Shown here one piece after another: positions 24,176 through 36,375 of a stretch of 64,000 bases of DNA. Under the pieces are notes generated by a model that had not been told where the DNA came from, did no database searches, and worked only from the letters and a program-made list of their open reading frames with translations. The stretch is from positions 8,831,574-8,895,573 of the forward strand of contig OZ020267.1 of NCBI GenBank assembly GCA_963971225.1. The letters run 5' to 3'. Numbering within the stretch: position 1 is the first letter of the stretch; each line of letters opens with the position of its first letter. This stretch comes from Melieria omissa (taxonomy: Eukaryota; Arthropoda; Insecta; Diptera; Ulidiidae). The translations under genes were made by a program, and so were the position numbers.

Positions 24176-27100
24176 ATGGCACAGCTACCGCCGCGCAAGA
24201 ATCCGACACCGACGCGCATTTCGAAGCAGCATCTCACACCGTTGCAGACGTTGCTGCAGATGGGCTTTACCAAACACCGAGCGTAAGTGGAGTGTGGAAG
24301 AAACAAATGTATAAGTGGGGTGGGGTGGAGTGGCGCGGTGTGTAATTGGTGTGCCGATTTATTTATTTACATTTGTTTCGCCAACGATTTTGGTAATTTT
24401 GTCGTCGCTGTTGTGTGCTCCATTTATCAACTTTATTGATTTCCCTTCCACAGCTGGCAGGGGGCCAGTGTCGTGGGTGGTGTATGCAAATGTGTAAATG
24501 TAACATGCCAAGTTAACACCAAACTTTAATTGTTTTTGAAATTATACTCGACAGCGAAAAGGCTTTAGCGGCAACTGGCAATCGCGGGGTTCAAATCGCT
24601 TCTGACTGGCTGCTAGCGCATGTGAACGACTCTACACTGGATGAGAACACACCACGTGAATACATTCTTTATGCCTGTCCGACAGGCCCCTTTCTGCAAC
24701 AGCTGGAAGAGTTCTGGACCAAGTCACGCATGCTGTGCGGCTGGAATGGCGCACACAACTACGTGCCACATATCACATTGGTTTCATTCTTCAAGGTTTG
24801 CATCACATGAACTTTCTTAACGTGCCTTCATTAATAAGTAAATGTTTATTGTTACTTGAAACAGGCGCCTGATGAGAGCTCACTGCAGCTATCGAAAGCG
24901 CTAAAGCAGGTGGTGGACATGAGTGGCGCCTTGCTGGATCGCCCCATAAAGTTGGAGCCCTACATGAGTCAGAATTTCATGGGCTTCTTCGTGTCGGAAG
25001 ACGACGCCAACTACTTAAAACGCCTCTCGCTGCAGTACGTGAAGGAGGTGTCCAACTCAAGTATGAACCTTTTGCAAGTACACTCGTTTTGTTTACCTGC
25101 ACAGAGTGGGTGTGCACTTGGCGTATTGGTTTTCTCTGCCTACCTCTACCTCTATATATATAGCTACGGAAACTTTCGGTGTTCTTTTCTCTCGTCCTCT
25201 CTGCAATGCGTTCTCTGGAAAATCGCGTAACGTACTTTTTCAATTTGCCATTGAAAACATATTGAACAGTCATTAGCGACACATATGAGCAACTTGATGC
25301 GATTGTAGCTTGCTTTCCATGGTGCGGCGCTGTCTCGTCGGGTACACGTTGTATACCACGTAGCAGTCGATGTAAGATTAATTAACAATGTTGCAAAGTT
25401 GATCCTATCATACCATATCTAAGATGCATATTAATCATGGTTTCATATTTTGGCATGCTTACACTATATGTAGTTAGAATTGATGTATTTTATGGTGTGT
25501 GTGTGTGTGTATAGAAGAATGCTTTGTATCATGCTTCAAAAGGCAGCTCGATGATGTTTTTCTTTTGGCACCTTAGTCAATTTTGTTTATTTAATTTGTT
25601 ATATATTAATTTTGATTTCATTTTAAGTGTTTTAATTTTAAGTATTTTGTTTATCTTATTGTATTTGCAAGTCAGTATGAATCTATTTCTATTTGACTAT
25701 TAATAATAATAAACCTAAACCTAAATAATGATTTTGTTAATCATATGGCACTGGTATTCATTGTAGAAATTTAAAGTTACAGTTTATAATTCAAAGACTG
25801 ATTGTTTGTCTAAATTAACCTTTCGATATCTGCTGAGATTAGGTAATGTAAATTTTTAAAAACATTATAAGGAGGAATTTTGCATACGTGAAGATTATTT
25901 TGTTGTTTCAAGTTGGATAAAACGTTGAATTTTCATTTTTTTTATTCTTATAAGTATATGTTTGCTATAGAGATTTCCACATCTATCTTGTGGTGGTATG
26001 TTCCCGGGCGTATTCAAACTTAATCTAGATCTATATGCACACATGCTTACTTAAAAGAAATGATTAAAAAAGCATTGATCAATATGAAACCATTGATCAT
26101 AAATGCAAATATTTATATATTCATTCACTTCATTAATACCTATTTTTACATAAAATACCACATGTAAATAGCTTGAAGTAAATTAATATTCTATTTGTTC
26201 TATCGTTTGTGACCTTATAGCCATTTCATTGGAGCCGCACGTTAAATCACTGCACTTAACTTTAGCGTATCAGTTTCCGCAGAATCAGTTCAATGCACTG
26301 AAAATATTAGTGGAATCGCTTGATGCATCCTGCGCCTCCAATTGGGAGCTGCGTCTGTACTCGCGTGACCCCAGACTAGCCACCAAACAAGTACATATAT
26401 ACATGAATTCATTCGCTTTTGCCCCGAATTTCCTTTCGGCGGGTCGTTTGCTAATGTTGCACCATTGTTGTTTTTGTTTTTGTTCTCGCGTGCCATCTCG
26501 TTGCCTACCATCGTCTCGTCTCTCCGCATGCTGTCCGTAGGTGCATAAAGTGGTTTACCCCCACAGCCCACACGAAATCGATGAACTGGAGTTGCGCATC
26601 GGCGATTATATTTACTTGAACACCGATGCGGTCGACAACTCGTGCGACGGCTGGGCGGAGGGCATTTCTTGGCTGACAGGCAGCACTGGGCATTTACCGG
26701 TGAACTATACCGAGCGCACGGCCGAGTCGGATGCGTGGACGCTGCATCGGGTGGTGCAACTGTCCAAATCGATAACTCCATCGTTGACGTCGGCGGAGGA
26801 AATCGACATTGTGGATGGACGCAGTATTTCCATTGAACACGACGAGCGACAGCGCGAATTGCAGCGCAGTGAGTTGAAATAATTTGCAATTGAATTACAT
26901 AATTGCCCAACAAAAGGCGATCGAAAAGAAAAAAGTGTGAATTTCATGTGATTTTCTACATTTAGTTGGCTTTCATCAGGAGTTAATCGAGGGCTCGTCA
27001 TTCAATGAGGAGTCTGAGCAAAGTGTCGAAAAGTATTTGCGCAAAACATTGCAACCCTGCTTGGACTTGCCGTTGGTGCAGGGCCTAAATACACTTAACA

Positions 27101-28279
27101 ATCACAATCCACAGTCACAGTCACAGCCGCAGCAGCAGCAACTGCACACACCCAGCATCGAGCTGAACAGCAATGCGATGGACGTAGCGAAGCGACGCGA
27201 AATGGAGATAATGGTAGAGCCGCTGGCGGCGAGTGCCCCGCGCGCCGACGATACCCTCAGCATGCACTCGGAGCACTCGCACGAGGCCGCCGAAGTGCAC
27301 GCCAAGAACCGCAAAGTGTACATCATGCGACACGGCGAGCGTGTGGACTTTACCTTTGGCACCTGGATTCCGTACTGCTTCGACGAGTTTGGCAATTATG
27401 TGCGCAAAGACTTGAACATGCCAAAGACGCTGCCGCGAAGGTACCATTGCACAATGGAGTTGTATGGTGTTGTGTAATGAGAAGTTGTTGTTTGTGCTTG
27501 CAGAAAGAAATGCCCCGAGGGTTGGCAGAACGACTCGCCCCTAACGAATATTGGACTGTATCAGGCGCGACTGACGGGCGAAGCGCTGCATGAGGCCGGC
27601 GTGCACATTGATCATGTCTACTGCTCGCCAGCATATCGTTGCGTGCAGACTTGCAATAGCGCCTTGGAAGGTAAGTGTGTCGAGTGCGGCCGAGTTTTAA
27701 AAACAATGACAAGCAATTGTTTTTAGGTCTAAAACTAGCAGATCAACAAAAAATCAAACTGGAGCCGGGCCTCTTCGAGTGGATGGCTTGGTATCCGGAG
27801 GGCGTGCCCGACTGGCTGAGCAATCCCGAGCTGCTGGAGGCTAAATACAATGTGGACACCGAGTTTCAGCCCTTCATTACGGCGACTAACTTGAACGACA
27901 GCGTCAAGGAGTCCACGGAGCAGTTCTACACGCGAAATTACGAGGTCATGCGCAAAATTATCGATACAACGAAAAGTACGCTGCACATTACACAATCGGC
28001 TTACAAGTCGAATCTAATCAATTGTTTGCTTGCACTTTAGACGGCAACGTATTAATCGTTGCACACGCAACGACACTGGACACGTGTACGCGGCAGTTGG
28101 TTGGCGAAGCGCCGCGCACCACTAACGAGCTGCGCCAGGTCATACACAAAATACCGTACTGCAGTTTGGGCACTGTGGAAGAAATTGAGGGCGCATGGAA
28201 GTTAGTGGAGCCGGATTGTTTGCCAGTGACACATTCGAAAAATCCACGCTTCGAATGGAATGTGCTGACTGCCACATAG
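24176..28279 (+). CDS. UBASH3: TULA/UBASH3-type histidine phosphatase (UBA-2H-SH3-PGM)
   Basis: Nine exons: 24176-24282, 24555-24795, 24865-25060, 26221-26390, 26541-26868, 26966-27440, 27504-27670, 27727-27975 and 28041-28279, giving 723 residues. Domains in order: UBA (about 15-60, [20 protein letters not shown]); a 2H phosphoesterase fold with both H-x-T motifs (HITLVSFF and HLTLAYQF); SH3 (about 245-305, [10 protein letters not shown] ... [10 protein letters not shown]); a disordered linker with polyQ; and a phosphoglycerate-mutase domain from about 463 with the catalytic RHG in [11 protein letters not shown] and a second histidine in [11 protein letters not shown]. Vertebrate homologues (UBASH3A/B, Sts) bind ubiquitin and dephosphorylate tyrosine kinases. 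Drosophila CG13604 is the likely orthologue (from memory). Catalytic residues are present, so activity is likely. The fourth intron-exon junction follows a 1160-nt intron. Confidence 0.92.
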
Positions 28280-30012
28280 TGTTCGTGCTTCGATGAGATG
28301 CTGGTAGTCGAGAATTCAATGTAGAAGTTCATTGCTTTAAAATCTTCGTTTTTATTCTTGTGACGATTATGTTATGCACTGCAATACGAACGCATTAAGA
28401 GGCGATGCAAGACAATTTTAAAATCATTGTGCTGCGAGCTGTCAAAAACCAAAACCAAGTACGAACGCATGAAATTGATTTGATTGTCTTCCATACACAG
28501 CAACAGTACAACTACAGCGCTTGACTTTGCTTTACACCAAATTGCAATATTAATTGGACAAGTGACTAAACAAGTGACTACACAGAAGAAGTGATCGCAA
28601 CGCAAAAACACAATAACGCTGCCGATCTGCAGCAGTCAAGTGTTCAATCATAGTAGTACAGCTTTTTTATTTGCAAATCTCTGCACTTTGTGGTGACTTT
28701 CTGCAATTTTGGACCTCTTTTTTAATTTGCCCACTTCCAACTACTCACTAAGCATTGCCGCATAAATAGTTAAATTGTTGTTTCGTTGCGCAGAAATTTT
28801 ATTTTATTTTATAAATTTTCAATGTTTATGCATCTCCCGCAACAACAAAACTACTGCCACTTTTCAAATAAACCTGTAACTGTTAGTGTTGAATCGAAAG
28901 TTTAAGTACATAAGTGAAATTTGAATCCTTTTGTACATACATACCAACAAACAAACATACGTATCATGCACATGTTATTGCACTGAAATCATTTTTAAAC
29001 TTGAAACGATGCTTCAGCGATCTTATAATTATTACTATTACTACGCAAGTTACTCTATTATGCCATGTATACTCGATTAGCTTGAATTATGCGTAGCTGT
29101 AAGTTAATTAGCGTTACGCATTTAGCGTTTGGCGTTCTACTCTCTCAGCCAAGTGCTCAACTTTATTTTACAACTGCAAACGAATAGACACGCAGTGACA
29201 ATTGACAAGCACACACAAGTTTTACACGTTTGGCATGTGGGGAGCAGCTGATTGAATGCAGAGACAAAAGCACAAAAAACGACAATTCAATAAATACGAA
29301 TAGATATGTACCTACATATGTACATATGTAAAATTCATATCGCAAAAAAGGTATTTTTATTGTATTGCGGCGTAAGTTGGCGAAGCAATTCATTGTTATT
29401 GGAGAAAGTAATAAGTATCGAGTCATTCGATTGACAATGTAATGCGCCTTTCTAGTTGCGGTTACAACCACTCAGAATTAAGTTAAATCACGCTGAATGA
29501 CAAATTGTTTGTTTGAATGAAAGACTGCAGAACGCCATGAGCAGGTTTTGGCTTTGTGGTCTCTTTTATCTCCCTTACGCATTAAATTCTGATAATTGCT
29601 TCTTGTTATCATGCAACTCTTGTTAAGTAGCAAAACACTTCAGAGATAAACGTAGCTATTTTCGTTTGGCTAATCATCTTGTTTATTTACCGCAATGGAA
29701 TAATAGATATCACATTAATATATAATAATTCTTCAGACATATTTTGTCTGCGAAAAAATAGAAGATAAATAATTATAGTAGATTTTAGTAAACGTATAGC
29801 TTAATCTTAAGGCGCAAACGCTGCGTCGTGATGTGATACGATTCGAGAGTGAAGCTAGCAATTTGTTCTTATAAAAGATATGCCTTAGTGCGCACATCCA
29901 AGTCAACTATAATCACAATCATAACAATATGTGCAATTAGTATTATGATACTCATATAAATGAAGAAACTAACAAATACAATTTGGCTGTGTTTGGTCCA
30001 CGAGTGTGCCAA
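28280..30012. other. Convergent spacer TULA / TMEM179
   Basis: AT-rich 1.7 kb between two convergent genes, holding both 3' UTRs. Short frames were seen, none recognisable. Confidence 0.45.
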
Positions 30013-30929
30013 CTATTTGCTGTTTGCATCGGCAACGGTGGGCGGCGTGGAACGGCCGTCCAGCTGTTGCTGGTGTTGGTTGACCAGACGTTGGCGTTCC
30101 AGATACATGGAGACCTTGATGTTGCGCACCTGATGATTGTGTATGAGCTTGAGCAGCGCAATGACACTGATGCCCACAGCAATGGCAAACGATCCCCATG
30201 CACCAAACTGCAACGAGGTGGTCAAAATTGGGTCATAAATACTGTAATAAGCAGTGTCATTCAATTGATGCTCACCTGTGCTGTGCCCATTTCAATATAG
30301 AACCCGGACGTGTCGATGTTTTCCTTGTCGCCGTGTATGATATTTTGGCCAGCGGAGATTTCGCACGAGGGAAATCTTTCAGTCATGCCATCGCACCATA
30401 CAATGAAACCGAGCGTGATGAGTATGGCCGAGAGTATGGAAAAGGCCAGCATCCATATGCCGACCACCACGTCAATGAAGAGCGACAGAAAGGACGCTTC
30501 CTCCTTCATGCGCGCATATCTGTAAGAGCAGCAATTCTTGAGACACTTGAATCTGAGAACCTACTGGACAAAAGCACATACCTGTAAATTTGTATGGTTG
30601 ATACCAGAAAGAGGAAGCAGGCCGTAATTAATGGAAAGTTGCAGAAGCCATGAGCGGACCATTTTACATCGAACATGCCATCCTCCTCGCGCCACTTGCC
30701 CGTCGTAAAAAGCAGACAATGACCGCTGAATGGTGAAAAATCACACAACATTAACAATTACTCATTCAATTCAATGAAATTACAGAGTCGATTTTCACTC
30801 AACAAAAACTGCGTCTTACCAAAATTCATGCATGTTCATGCCGAGCGGCACCAACATGCACAAAGATAGGATTATGAGGATGACATGGCCAGCTATTTGG
30901 CTCAGCAGCAACACATTTGCCAGAGCCAT
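30013..30929 (-). CDS. TMEM179: TMEM179-like four-pass membrane protein
   Basis: Exons are 30929-30820, 30725-30582, 30519-30276 and 30207-30013, giving 230 residues, close to vertebrate TMEM179. Four membrane segments: about 10-30, 65-83, 105-127 and 170-190. The first extracellular loop has CGHCLLFTTGKW, matching the family block GRCLLFTEGMW. The third segment ends FIVWCDGMTERFPSCE, matching the family MWCDTITE. The last segment starts FGAWGSFA. The start MALANVLL fits the family start MALNNFLF. The function of TMEM179 is not established. The reading frame closes across all three introns. Confidence 0.88.
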
Positions 30930-31319
30930 TTTTGTGGCAAAATAATTTGTTTTTAATTTCACTAACAACAATAGGCGAAAATACGCAACCAGCAGGTAGA
31001 TAGAAGATGACAAATGTCAAGGCGCATTGGCCAACAGTGCAGCCAAGTTTGAGTTGCGATTTTACATTCGAAAACGATCCAAACACAGTGACATGACTAC
31101 AAAATGAGGTCAACTTCAATCGTCGCCGTTTAGTCGGCCACTTTATTACAATGAAATCGGCAGTCACAGCATTGCAATCATAATCCAGTCACAATGTAAA
31201 ATTATAGAACAAAGTTCCTATGGAGACTTTTATTTTGACGACCACCGACCACTGGTCGGCGACCAGTTGTGGCTGTCGCCAACTTGAGAGTGATTTCTAT
31301 TTGACAGCTAGTAAAATTA
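30930..31319. other. TMEM179 upstream spacer
   Basis: Sequence between the TMEM179 start codon and the Harbinger left end. It probably holds the TMEM179 promoter and 5' UTR. No other feature was seen. Confidence 0.4.
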
Positions 31320-31488
31320 AATGAGTTGGTACCACTGCTGCAAAACAGATGCCATTTCTCCATTCGACTAATTGTTTTTGTGTGCATTGTTTTTAATTAC
31401 AAGTATTAAGTAAGTATTCACGTTAGAAATTATTTGCTTTAATCATTGCACATTGCTATTCATTGTTAATTGATTGCAGCCCAATCAA

Positions 31489-32481
31489 ATGGATATAGAC
31501 GAACGCTTAATAAAAGAAGTGCGCAAGCGTCCTGTAATTTATGATTTGGCGCATACCGACTACAAAAATGTAAAAATAAAAGAGAATACCTGGAGAGAAG
31601 TGGCCAGAAATATGAAGTTGGACGGTAAGTTGGTAGAACATGGACAATTTTCACATGAGAAATTTGTATTTCAAATGTACTTTATAGAAATTCAGTGCAA
31701 AAGAAGGTGGAAGGGGCTACGGGATACGTACAAGCGATGCAAAAAAGTGGAGGTCATATCGTCAGGCAGTGATGGACTTCCTAAGCGCCAATGGAGATAC
31801 AAATACATGATGTCCTTTTTGGACGAAGTAACAAGTAGCAGGTAACTTTGGCACATACCAGTTTGAGATAATGTTTCATTTGATGTTCATTACAGGAATA
31901 ATAGGACTGTCACTGAAAACTCTGAGGATCGTTTGTTTGAGGATCCACTGAACTTTAATTCAGTTGACTCCACTGTTTCCAACAACGTACAAACTATCGT
32001 TCCACAACCACAAACTATCGTTCCACAACCACAAACTATCGTTCCACAACCACAAACACAAACTCCAACATCAAGTCCAGCGACTAAAAAGGTGAATTGG
32101 ATAGTTTGCATAATTTGATTATTTAAACACTGTTATTTTCAGGAAAATAATCACGAAAAATTCGGCGAGTTTCTTGATTTCGCTGCATCCAGCATTTCGC
32201 AAGTGTGCGCTTCATTCGTGGACCAAAGGAGGGAGCAGGATTCTACTGCAATGCATTTTGCGTGCCTGGCAACCAAAATAAAAGAAGCAAACTTACCAAT
32301 GAATCTAGTTAACCAAATAGAGGCTAAAGTGTCCGAGTTGGTATTCTCAGAAATAGAGAAATATCAACATTTTAGCGATGATCAGACTGACCCAGCGGAG
32401 GAGTCGGCGAGAGAAGAAGCGTTCGAATGGACGGAAGAGCACGACCGTCTGTCTCCGAAGGTGGAGGTGAATAATTTTTAA
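31489..32481 (+). CDS. Harbinger accessory MADF/Myb-like DNA-binding protein
   Basis: Exons are 31489-31624, 31688-31841, 31896-32091 and 32143-32481, giving 274 residues. The MADF domain covers about 5-95: ERLIKEVRKRPVIYDLAHTDY, then NTWREVARNMKL, and IQCKRRWKGLRDTYKRCKK across the first splice. Exon 3 codes for three copies of QTIVPQP from a 21-bp tandem repeat (about 31990-32054). The C-terminal part is helical and charged with FGEFLDFAASSISQV, a region like those in MADF proteins that bind partners. In Harbinger transposons the second gene brings the transposase to the nucleus and the ends; that role is inferred from family knowledge. Confidence 0.85.
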
Positions 32482-32651
32482 ATTACTGTTAGTTAAAAAA
32501 TGTCCAATAAAAGTATTTCATAGGAATTACATTGTTTTAAATAATTTGCCCAGTAGCTCAATTAAATGAAGTGATCCCACGAAGTGATCATAGGGTTTTA
32601 TATAAATACTGTTTTTATTGAAATTTCTTTTTTGAAATATTTTTCCGATAT

Positions 32652-33937
32652 TTATACGATATTACTTTGGAAAAAGTCTTTAAGTGTGTCACGCAATTCC
32701 AAGACATTCACAGATGAGCGGTTAGCAGATTTTGGCTGGTACGGTTTCAATGGGTGTGTCTCATTTCTCCACCGACCCTGAATATTCTGACCGTTCTCTG
32801 CATGGTCGACTAAATCAGGAGTGAAGTAGTTCTTGTCTTGATGTTGCATAAGAAAGTTGTGCAGCACGACAGTGGCCAAAACGATTTTATTTGCATTCTG
32901 CGGGCAAGCAGTTATTTTTTTGTGCAGTACTCTCCATCGGTTGGCCAAAATACCGAAACAATTTTCTATTTGTCCTCGGGCTTTAGACAGCATTGTGTTG
33001 AATTTATCCTTGTCTTCTGATAAATTATGACCTGGGTATGGCCGCATTAGGTTTGTCTTATGCGGAAATCCATTATCAACAACAAAATAATGTGGAAAAG
33101 TAATCGATGTTGAAGGTAAGTTTGCATCAGAGGGAATTTCCAAATATCCGTTCAGCAGTTTACTTCCAAAATCACTTCTAGCAAACACACCACCATCATC
33201 TGGGCTGCCTGGAGCTCCAATATCGACATATGTAAATACGTAGTTTGAATCGCATGCTGCTAACAAGACAATGCCGAATGTCTTCTTGTTACTGCAATCC
33301 GAGGATCCACTATTGTATGGCCGGGTTATGTGGATATGCTTCCCATCAATGGCTCCCAAGCAATTAGGCACACCAGTTTTGTAGTAGAAATTGTCGGAAA
33401 TGGTTTTTAGTTGATGAGAGTTTGGAGGTGACACGCACACAGCATGCAACTCCTCCCAAATGGCATCGCAAGTTTCAAAAATAATTTTGCGAATCGTAGA
33501 GAATCCAAGCTTAAAAGCCCAAGCAAGCACTTGCATCTTACATCCTTGCGCCAAGTACCTGCAATTATTTCCTTAGCATAGAACTTGGTTTGCTAAATCG
33601 GGTTTACTTACATCAGTGTTACGGCCAACCGTGTCTCAGGATCTATTGGTTTTCTTTTTGAATATCGCTGAAGCCTCTCGTTTAGAAGTGATAACAGCAA
33701 TTCGAAATTTTCAACATCCATCCTTGTTACCTTGTAGAAGTGCTCATCCTTCTCTTGCAATTGTCTTAAGCATGTTTGAAAAAATGTTCGCTCCTCGCGA
33801 GTAACATTGACTGGGCAAAGCCTTTTTCGTTTACTAATTTTAAGAGTTTTCTCGTATGCTTCGTATGCCAAATCTGCAATACTTGCTATTTTAGCAATTG
33901 CGGTAATAAATTTAACTAAATGTTTCACGTCGCTCAT
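32652..33937 (-). CDS. Harbinger (HARBI1-type) DDE transposase
   Basis: Exons are 33937-33612 and 33558-32652, giving 410 residues, a normal Harbinger length. The intron joins AVTLM to YLAQGCKMQVLAWAFKLGFS, the conserved helix-turn-helix-like block. The DDE nuclease signature is complete: first Asp in GAIDGKHIHI, second Asp in FVVDNGFPHKTNLMRPYPG, Glu in ARGQIENCFGILANRWRVL. The start MSDVKHLVKF was chosen because the longer upstream frame runs into the terminal repeat. No stop or frameshift was seen in the frame, so the protein could be functional. The C-terminus ends in DTLKDFFQSNIV. Confidence 0.9.
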
Positions 33938-34226
33938 AGTTAATATCGAGAGAATCTTGTATATGAAAAAGTGGTAAACAAATCTTTGGAAACGCGAATG
34001 CCGTTGTCGGGCTTTTTGTGCACCAAAAGTAAGAACGTCAACAAAACCATATGTTTTCAAGCAGTGATGCCAAATCATTTAGTTTTGCAGTCAGCCAAAT
34101 AATTAATAATCTTTGCAATTCAATGTAATTCATATGTGATTTGACTATCTATAAGCTAAATGCTTTGACACTTTAATACTTTTATAAAATGCTGCGCCCG
34201 AAAGTTATTGAATACATAATTAGAAA

Positions 34227-34256
34227 CATGATACAATAATATTTTATTGTATCATG
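34227..34256. mobile_element. 30-bp minimal inverted-repeat element with 8-bp duplication
   Basis: Two 12-bp arms (CATGATACAATA and its exact inverse TATTGTATCATG) are joined by six bases. The element is flanked on both sides by ATTAGAAA (34219-34226 and 34257-34264). The arm shares CATGATACAA with the terminal repeats of the MITE at 35101-35369, which also has an 8-bp duplication. Confidence 0.75.
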
Positions 34257-34462
34257 ATTAGAAATATATATTTTCATGTGGATAGTGGAACTTTTCATTT
34301 CATCAATATTTTGACATTTCTTTGTATTCACATTCGTCACACAGAGCGACATTTATGTGTTTCTGTTGCAGTGAAAAGTGTACAAACGTGAAAACAAAAT
34401 TAACAATAAAAGGAAAATTTACAAAAAATTAAACTCTGCTGAATTCAACAAAAATAAAAAAT

Positions 34463-36375
34463 ATGGGTTTTAAATGGAAAAGACAAGATATTGAAAAATT
34501 AATTAATTTAATCCGGCAACATGAATGCATCTACTATGTCCGATCACAGGACTATTTGGACCGGACAAAGAAAGCTCTCGCGTTTAATGATATCTTACTG
34601 CAAATGCAGCAGACAGAAGCGAGAATCACCACGGAGGACATAAAGAAAAAATGGAAAACTTTGCGCGTCCAATTTATGGCAGAGCAGAGGCAGATTGCCA
34701 AGTCAAAACTGAGTGGAACGGGCGACATTTATGTGCCGACACTGTGGTGCTTTGACCAGTTGTCGTTTTTAACACAACACAGCCGGATCAGAAATAGTAA
34801 ATTATTTATTAAAAAAATTACTGATTTATTTAACACGTTTGCGGACAGTAAAAATTTCAGTGAGCTGCAAAAATAGACAGTCATTTTTTGTGGAAACTAG
34901 TAGAACTATCTGAAAATTAATTACACATATATTGTTCCAGTTGTCAGATTATCGTATTTTAGCCGTTATACACATTGAATGATAAGCCAAAAATTTCAGT
35001 TTATTTTAAATTTAATTCATAAAAATTGGCTTTAAAATTTGAATGCTATAGCATTCACGTCATTTTGCATCACTATGAAAATGACTGCTATAGCATTCAC
35101 CATGATACAAAAATATACAGGTAGAGTCAATGCGACAGATAAAAATAAAATTGACAATTGGAAAAAAATATTTGTTTACAAATTTTGTACTACTATTTTT
35201 ATTTTTGCTACAGAGCTGCAATTCCACAGAATCAGTTATGTAGTATATCATTCAGTTTCTCTATTTTTTACTTGTACTTGCACCCTTAAAATTTTATTTT
35301 TATTTGTCAAAAAAGCAAATGACTTTTAATTTTGCTCGATTGAATCTACCTGTATATTTTTGTATCATGGCATTCACGTCCGCGAATACTAGGAATTGAT
35401 ATTTATCGTAAATTTTTCTTTTTAAAAAACTTTGTCATTTAGTTCGTGTTAGATTTTGAATAATCAAAGAAAGAGTCTCATTTCACCCTGACCACAGATA
35501 ACTCAACCAGGTTTCTTGCGTAGTGTGTCCAAGAAAAACAGCAACATCTTCTCTCATTTAGACATGCAAGTCAGTGCCGGATTTAGGGGGAGTTGAAACC
35601 GTTAATTTTGTTGAGAACTTTGAAATATAATAAAATTTATTTGCATGAATCTACAGACCGAGATCTAAAACCTGTATGTTTTACCTACCTGACATATTTT
35701 CGTCTTAAAAGTTCAAAATAGAAAAATTAGTTACAAGTAAAATTGTTTTTAATTACAGGCTCACTGCCCATAGATGACAAGCCGCGCATCAGTTTGCCCG
35801 AATCTGTGTTTGTTGTACCAAAAATTGAAGGCTTTGAAAGCGGTGAAGAGGAGGTGGACGATTTTTACTGGCCGGAAGAAGATGCCAACTCTCCGATGTG
35901 TAAGATTATTTATAAATTGCAACAAAAGAAGTGTGTTATATTGTGCTATTTTCTTGCAGCAACGTCACAGGACGAAGGATCACAGAATGCCAGTAAACAT
36001 CAGCAGTCAGATTCTTGTGGAACTCCTCGGAGTAAAGCGGACAACAAGTGGACAGAAGCGAAACTACGCAAAGAAATCGAATTGCTGGACAAGGAGCATC
36101 AATTGCGAGTGCAGCTAATGCAAGATAGACATAAAATGGAGAAGCAGGAATTCGAACAGCGACTGCAGCAAATCAATGCCAAACAGCAAATGGATAGAAA
36201 TGAATTTGAGCTGCGGATGGCCCAAATGGCCGAGAAACAAGAAATGGACAAAAAGGAATATGAACTGCGCATTGCGCAAATGACACAAAGACACGAATTA
36301 GAGATAAATCTGTTGCAATTGAAAAGCAATTGCAACGAAGTGTGCAGCAATGGAACTTACAGTGATCAAGTTTGA
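34463..36375 (+). CDS. MADF-domain protein with C-terminal coiled coil
   Basis: Exons are 34463-34796, 35759-35899 and 35960-36375, giving 296 residues. The N-terminal MADF-type domain: KWKRQDIEKLINLIRQHECI, then EDIKKKWKTLRVQFMAEQRQ and PTLWCFDQLSFLTQ. An acidic linker follows (ESGEEEVDDFYWPEED). The C-terminal third is a coiled coil with three degenerate repeats of a QQM(D/E)xxEFExRxxQM type. The splice from A|GTAAAT at 34797 to ATTACAG|GC at 35758 restores the frame through a 962-nt intron that hosts a MITE. It may be a host gene or one derived from the accessory gene of a DNA transposon; the sequence alone does not decide. Confidence 0.75.
35101..35369. mobile_element. hAT-like MITE with 8-bp target duplication
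   Basis: 269 bp with about 30-bp inverted ends (CATGATACAAAAATATACAG and, inverted, CTGTATATTTTTGTATCATG). It is flanked by GCATTCAC at 35093-35100 and 35370-35377. It sits in the first intron of the MADF/coiled-coil gene. There is no coding frame. The 8-bp duplication fits the hAT superfamily. Confidence 0.82.

Larger units (their letters stand above)
31320..34079. mobile_element. Harbinger/PIF DNA transposon, apparently complete
   Basis: About 2.76 kb with both Harbinger genes: a MADF/Myb-like accessory protein (+) and a DDE transposase (-), tail to tail. The imperfect terminal repeats are AATGAGTTGGTACCACTGCT at 31320 and, inverted, GCAGTGATGCCAAATCATT ending at 34079; they agree at about 22 of 27 positions. 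The flanking triplets are TTA on the left and TAG/TTA on the right, close to the 3-bp TWA target of Harbinger but not clean, so the exact ends may shift by one or two bases. Confidence 0.8.
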
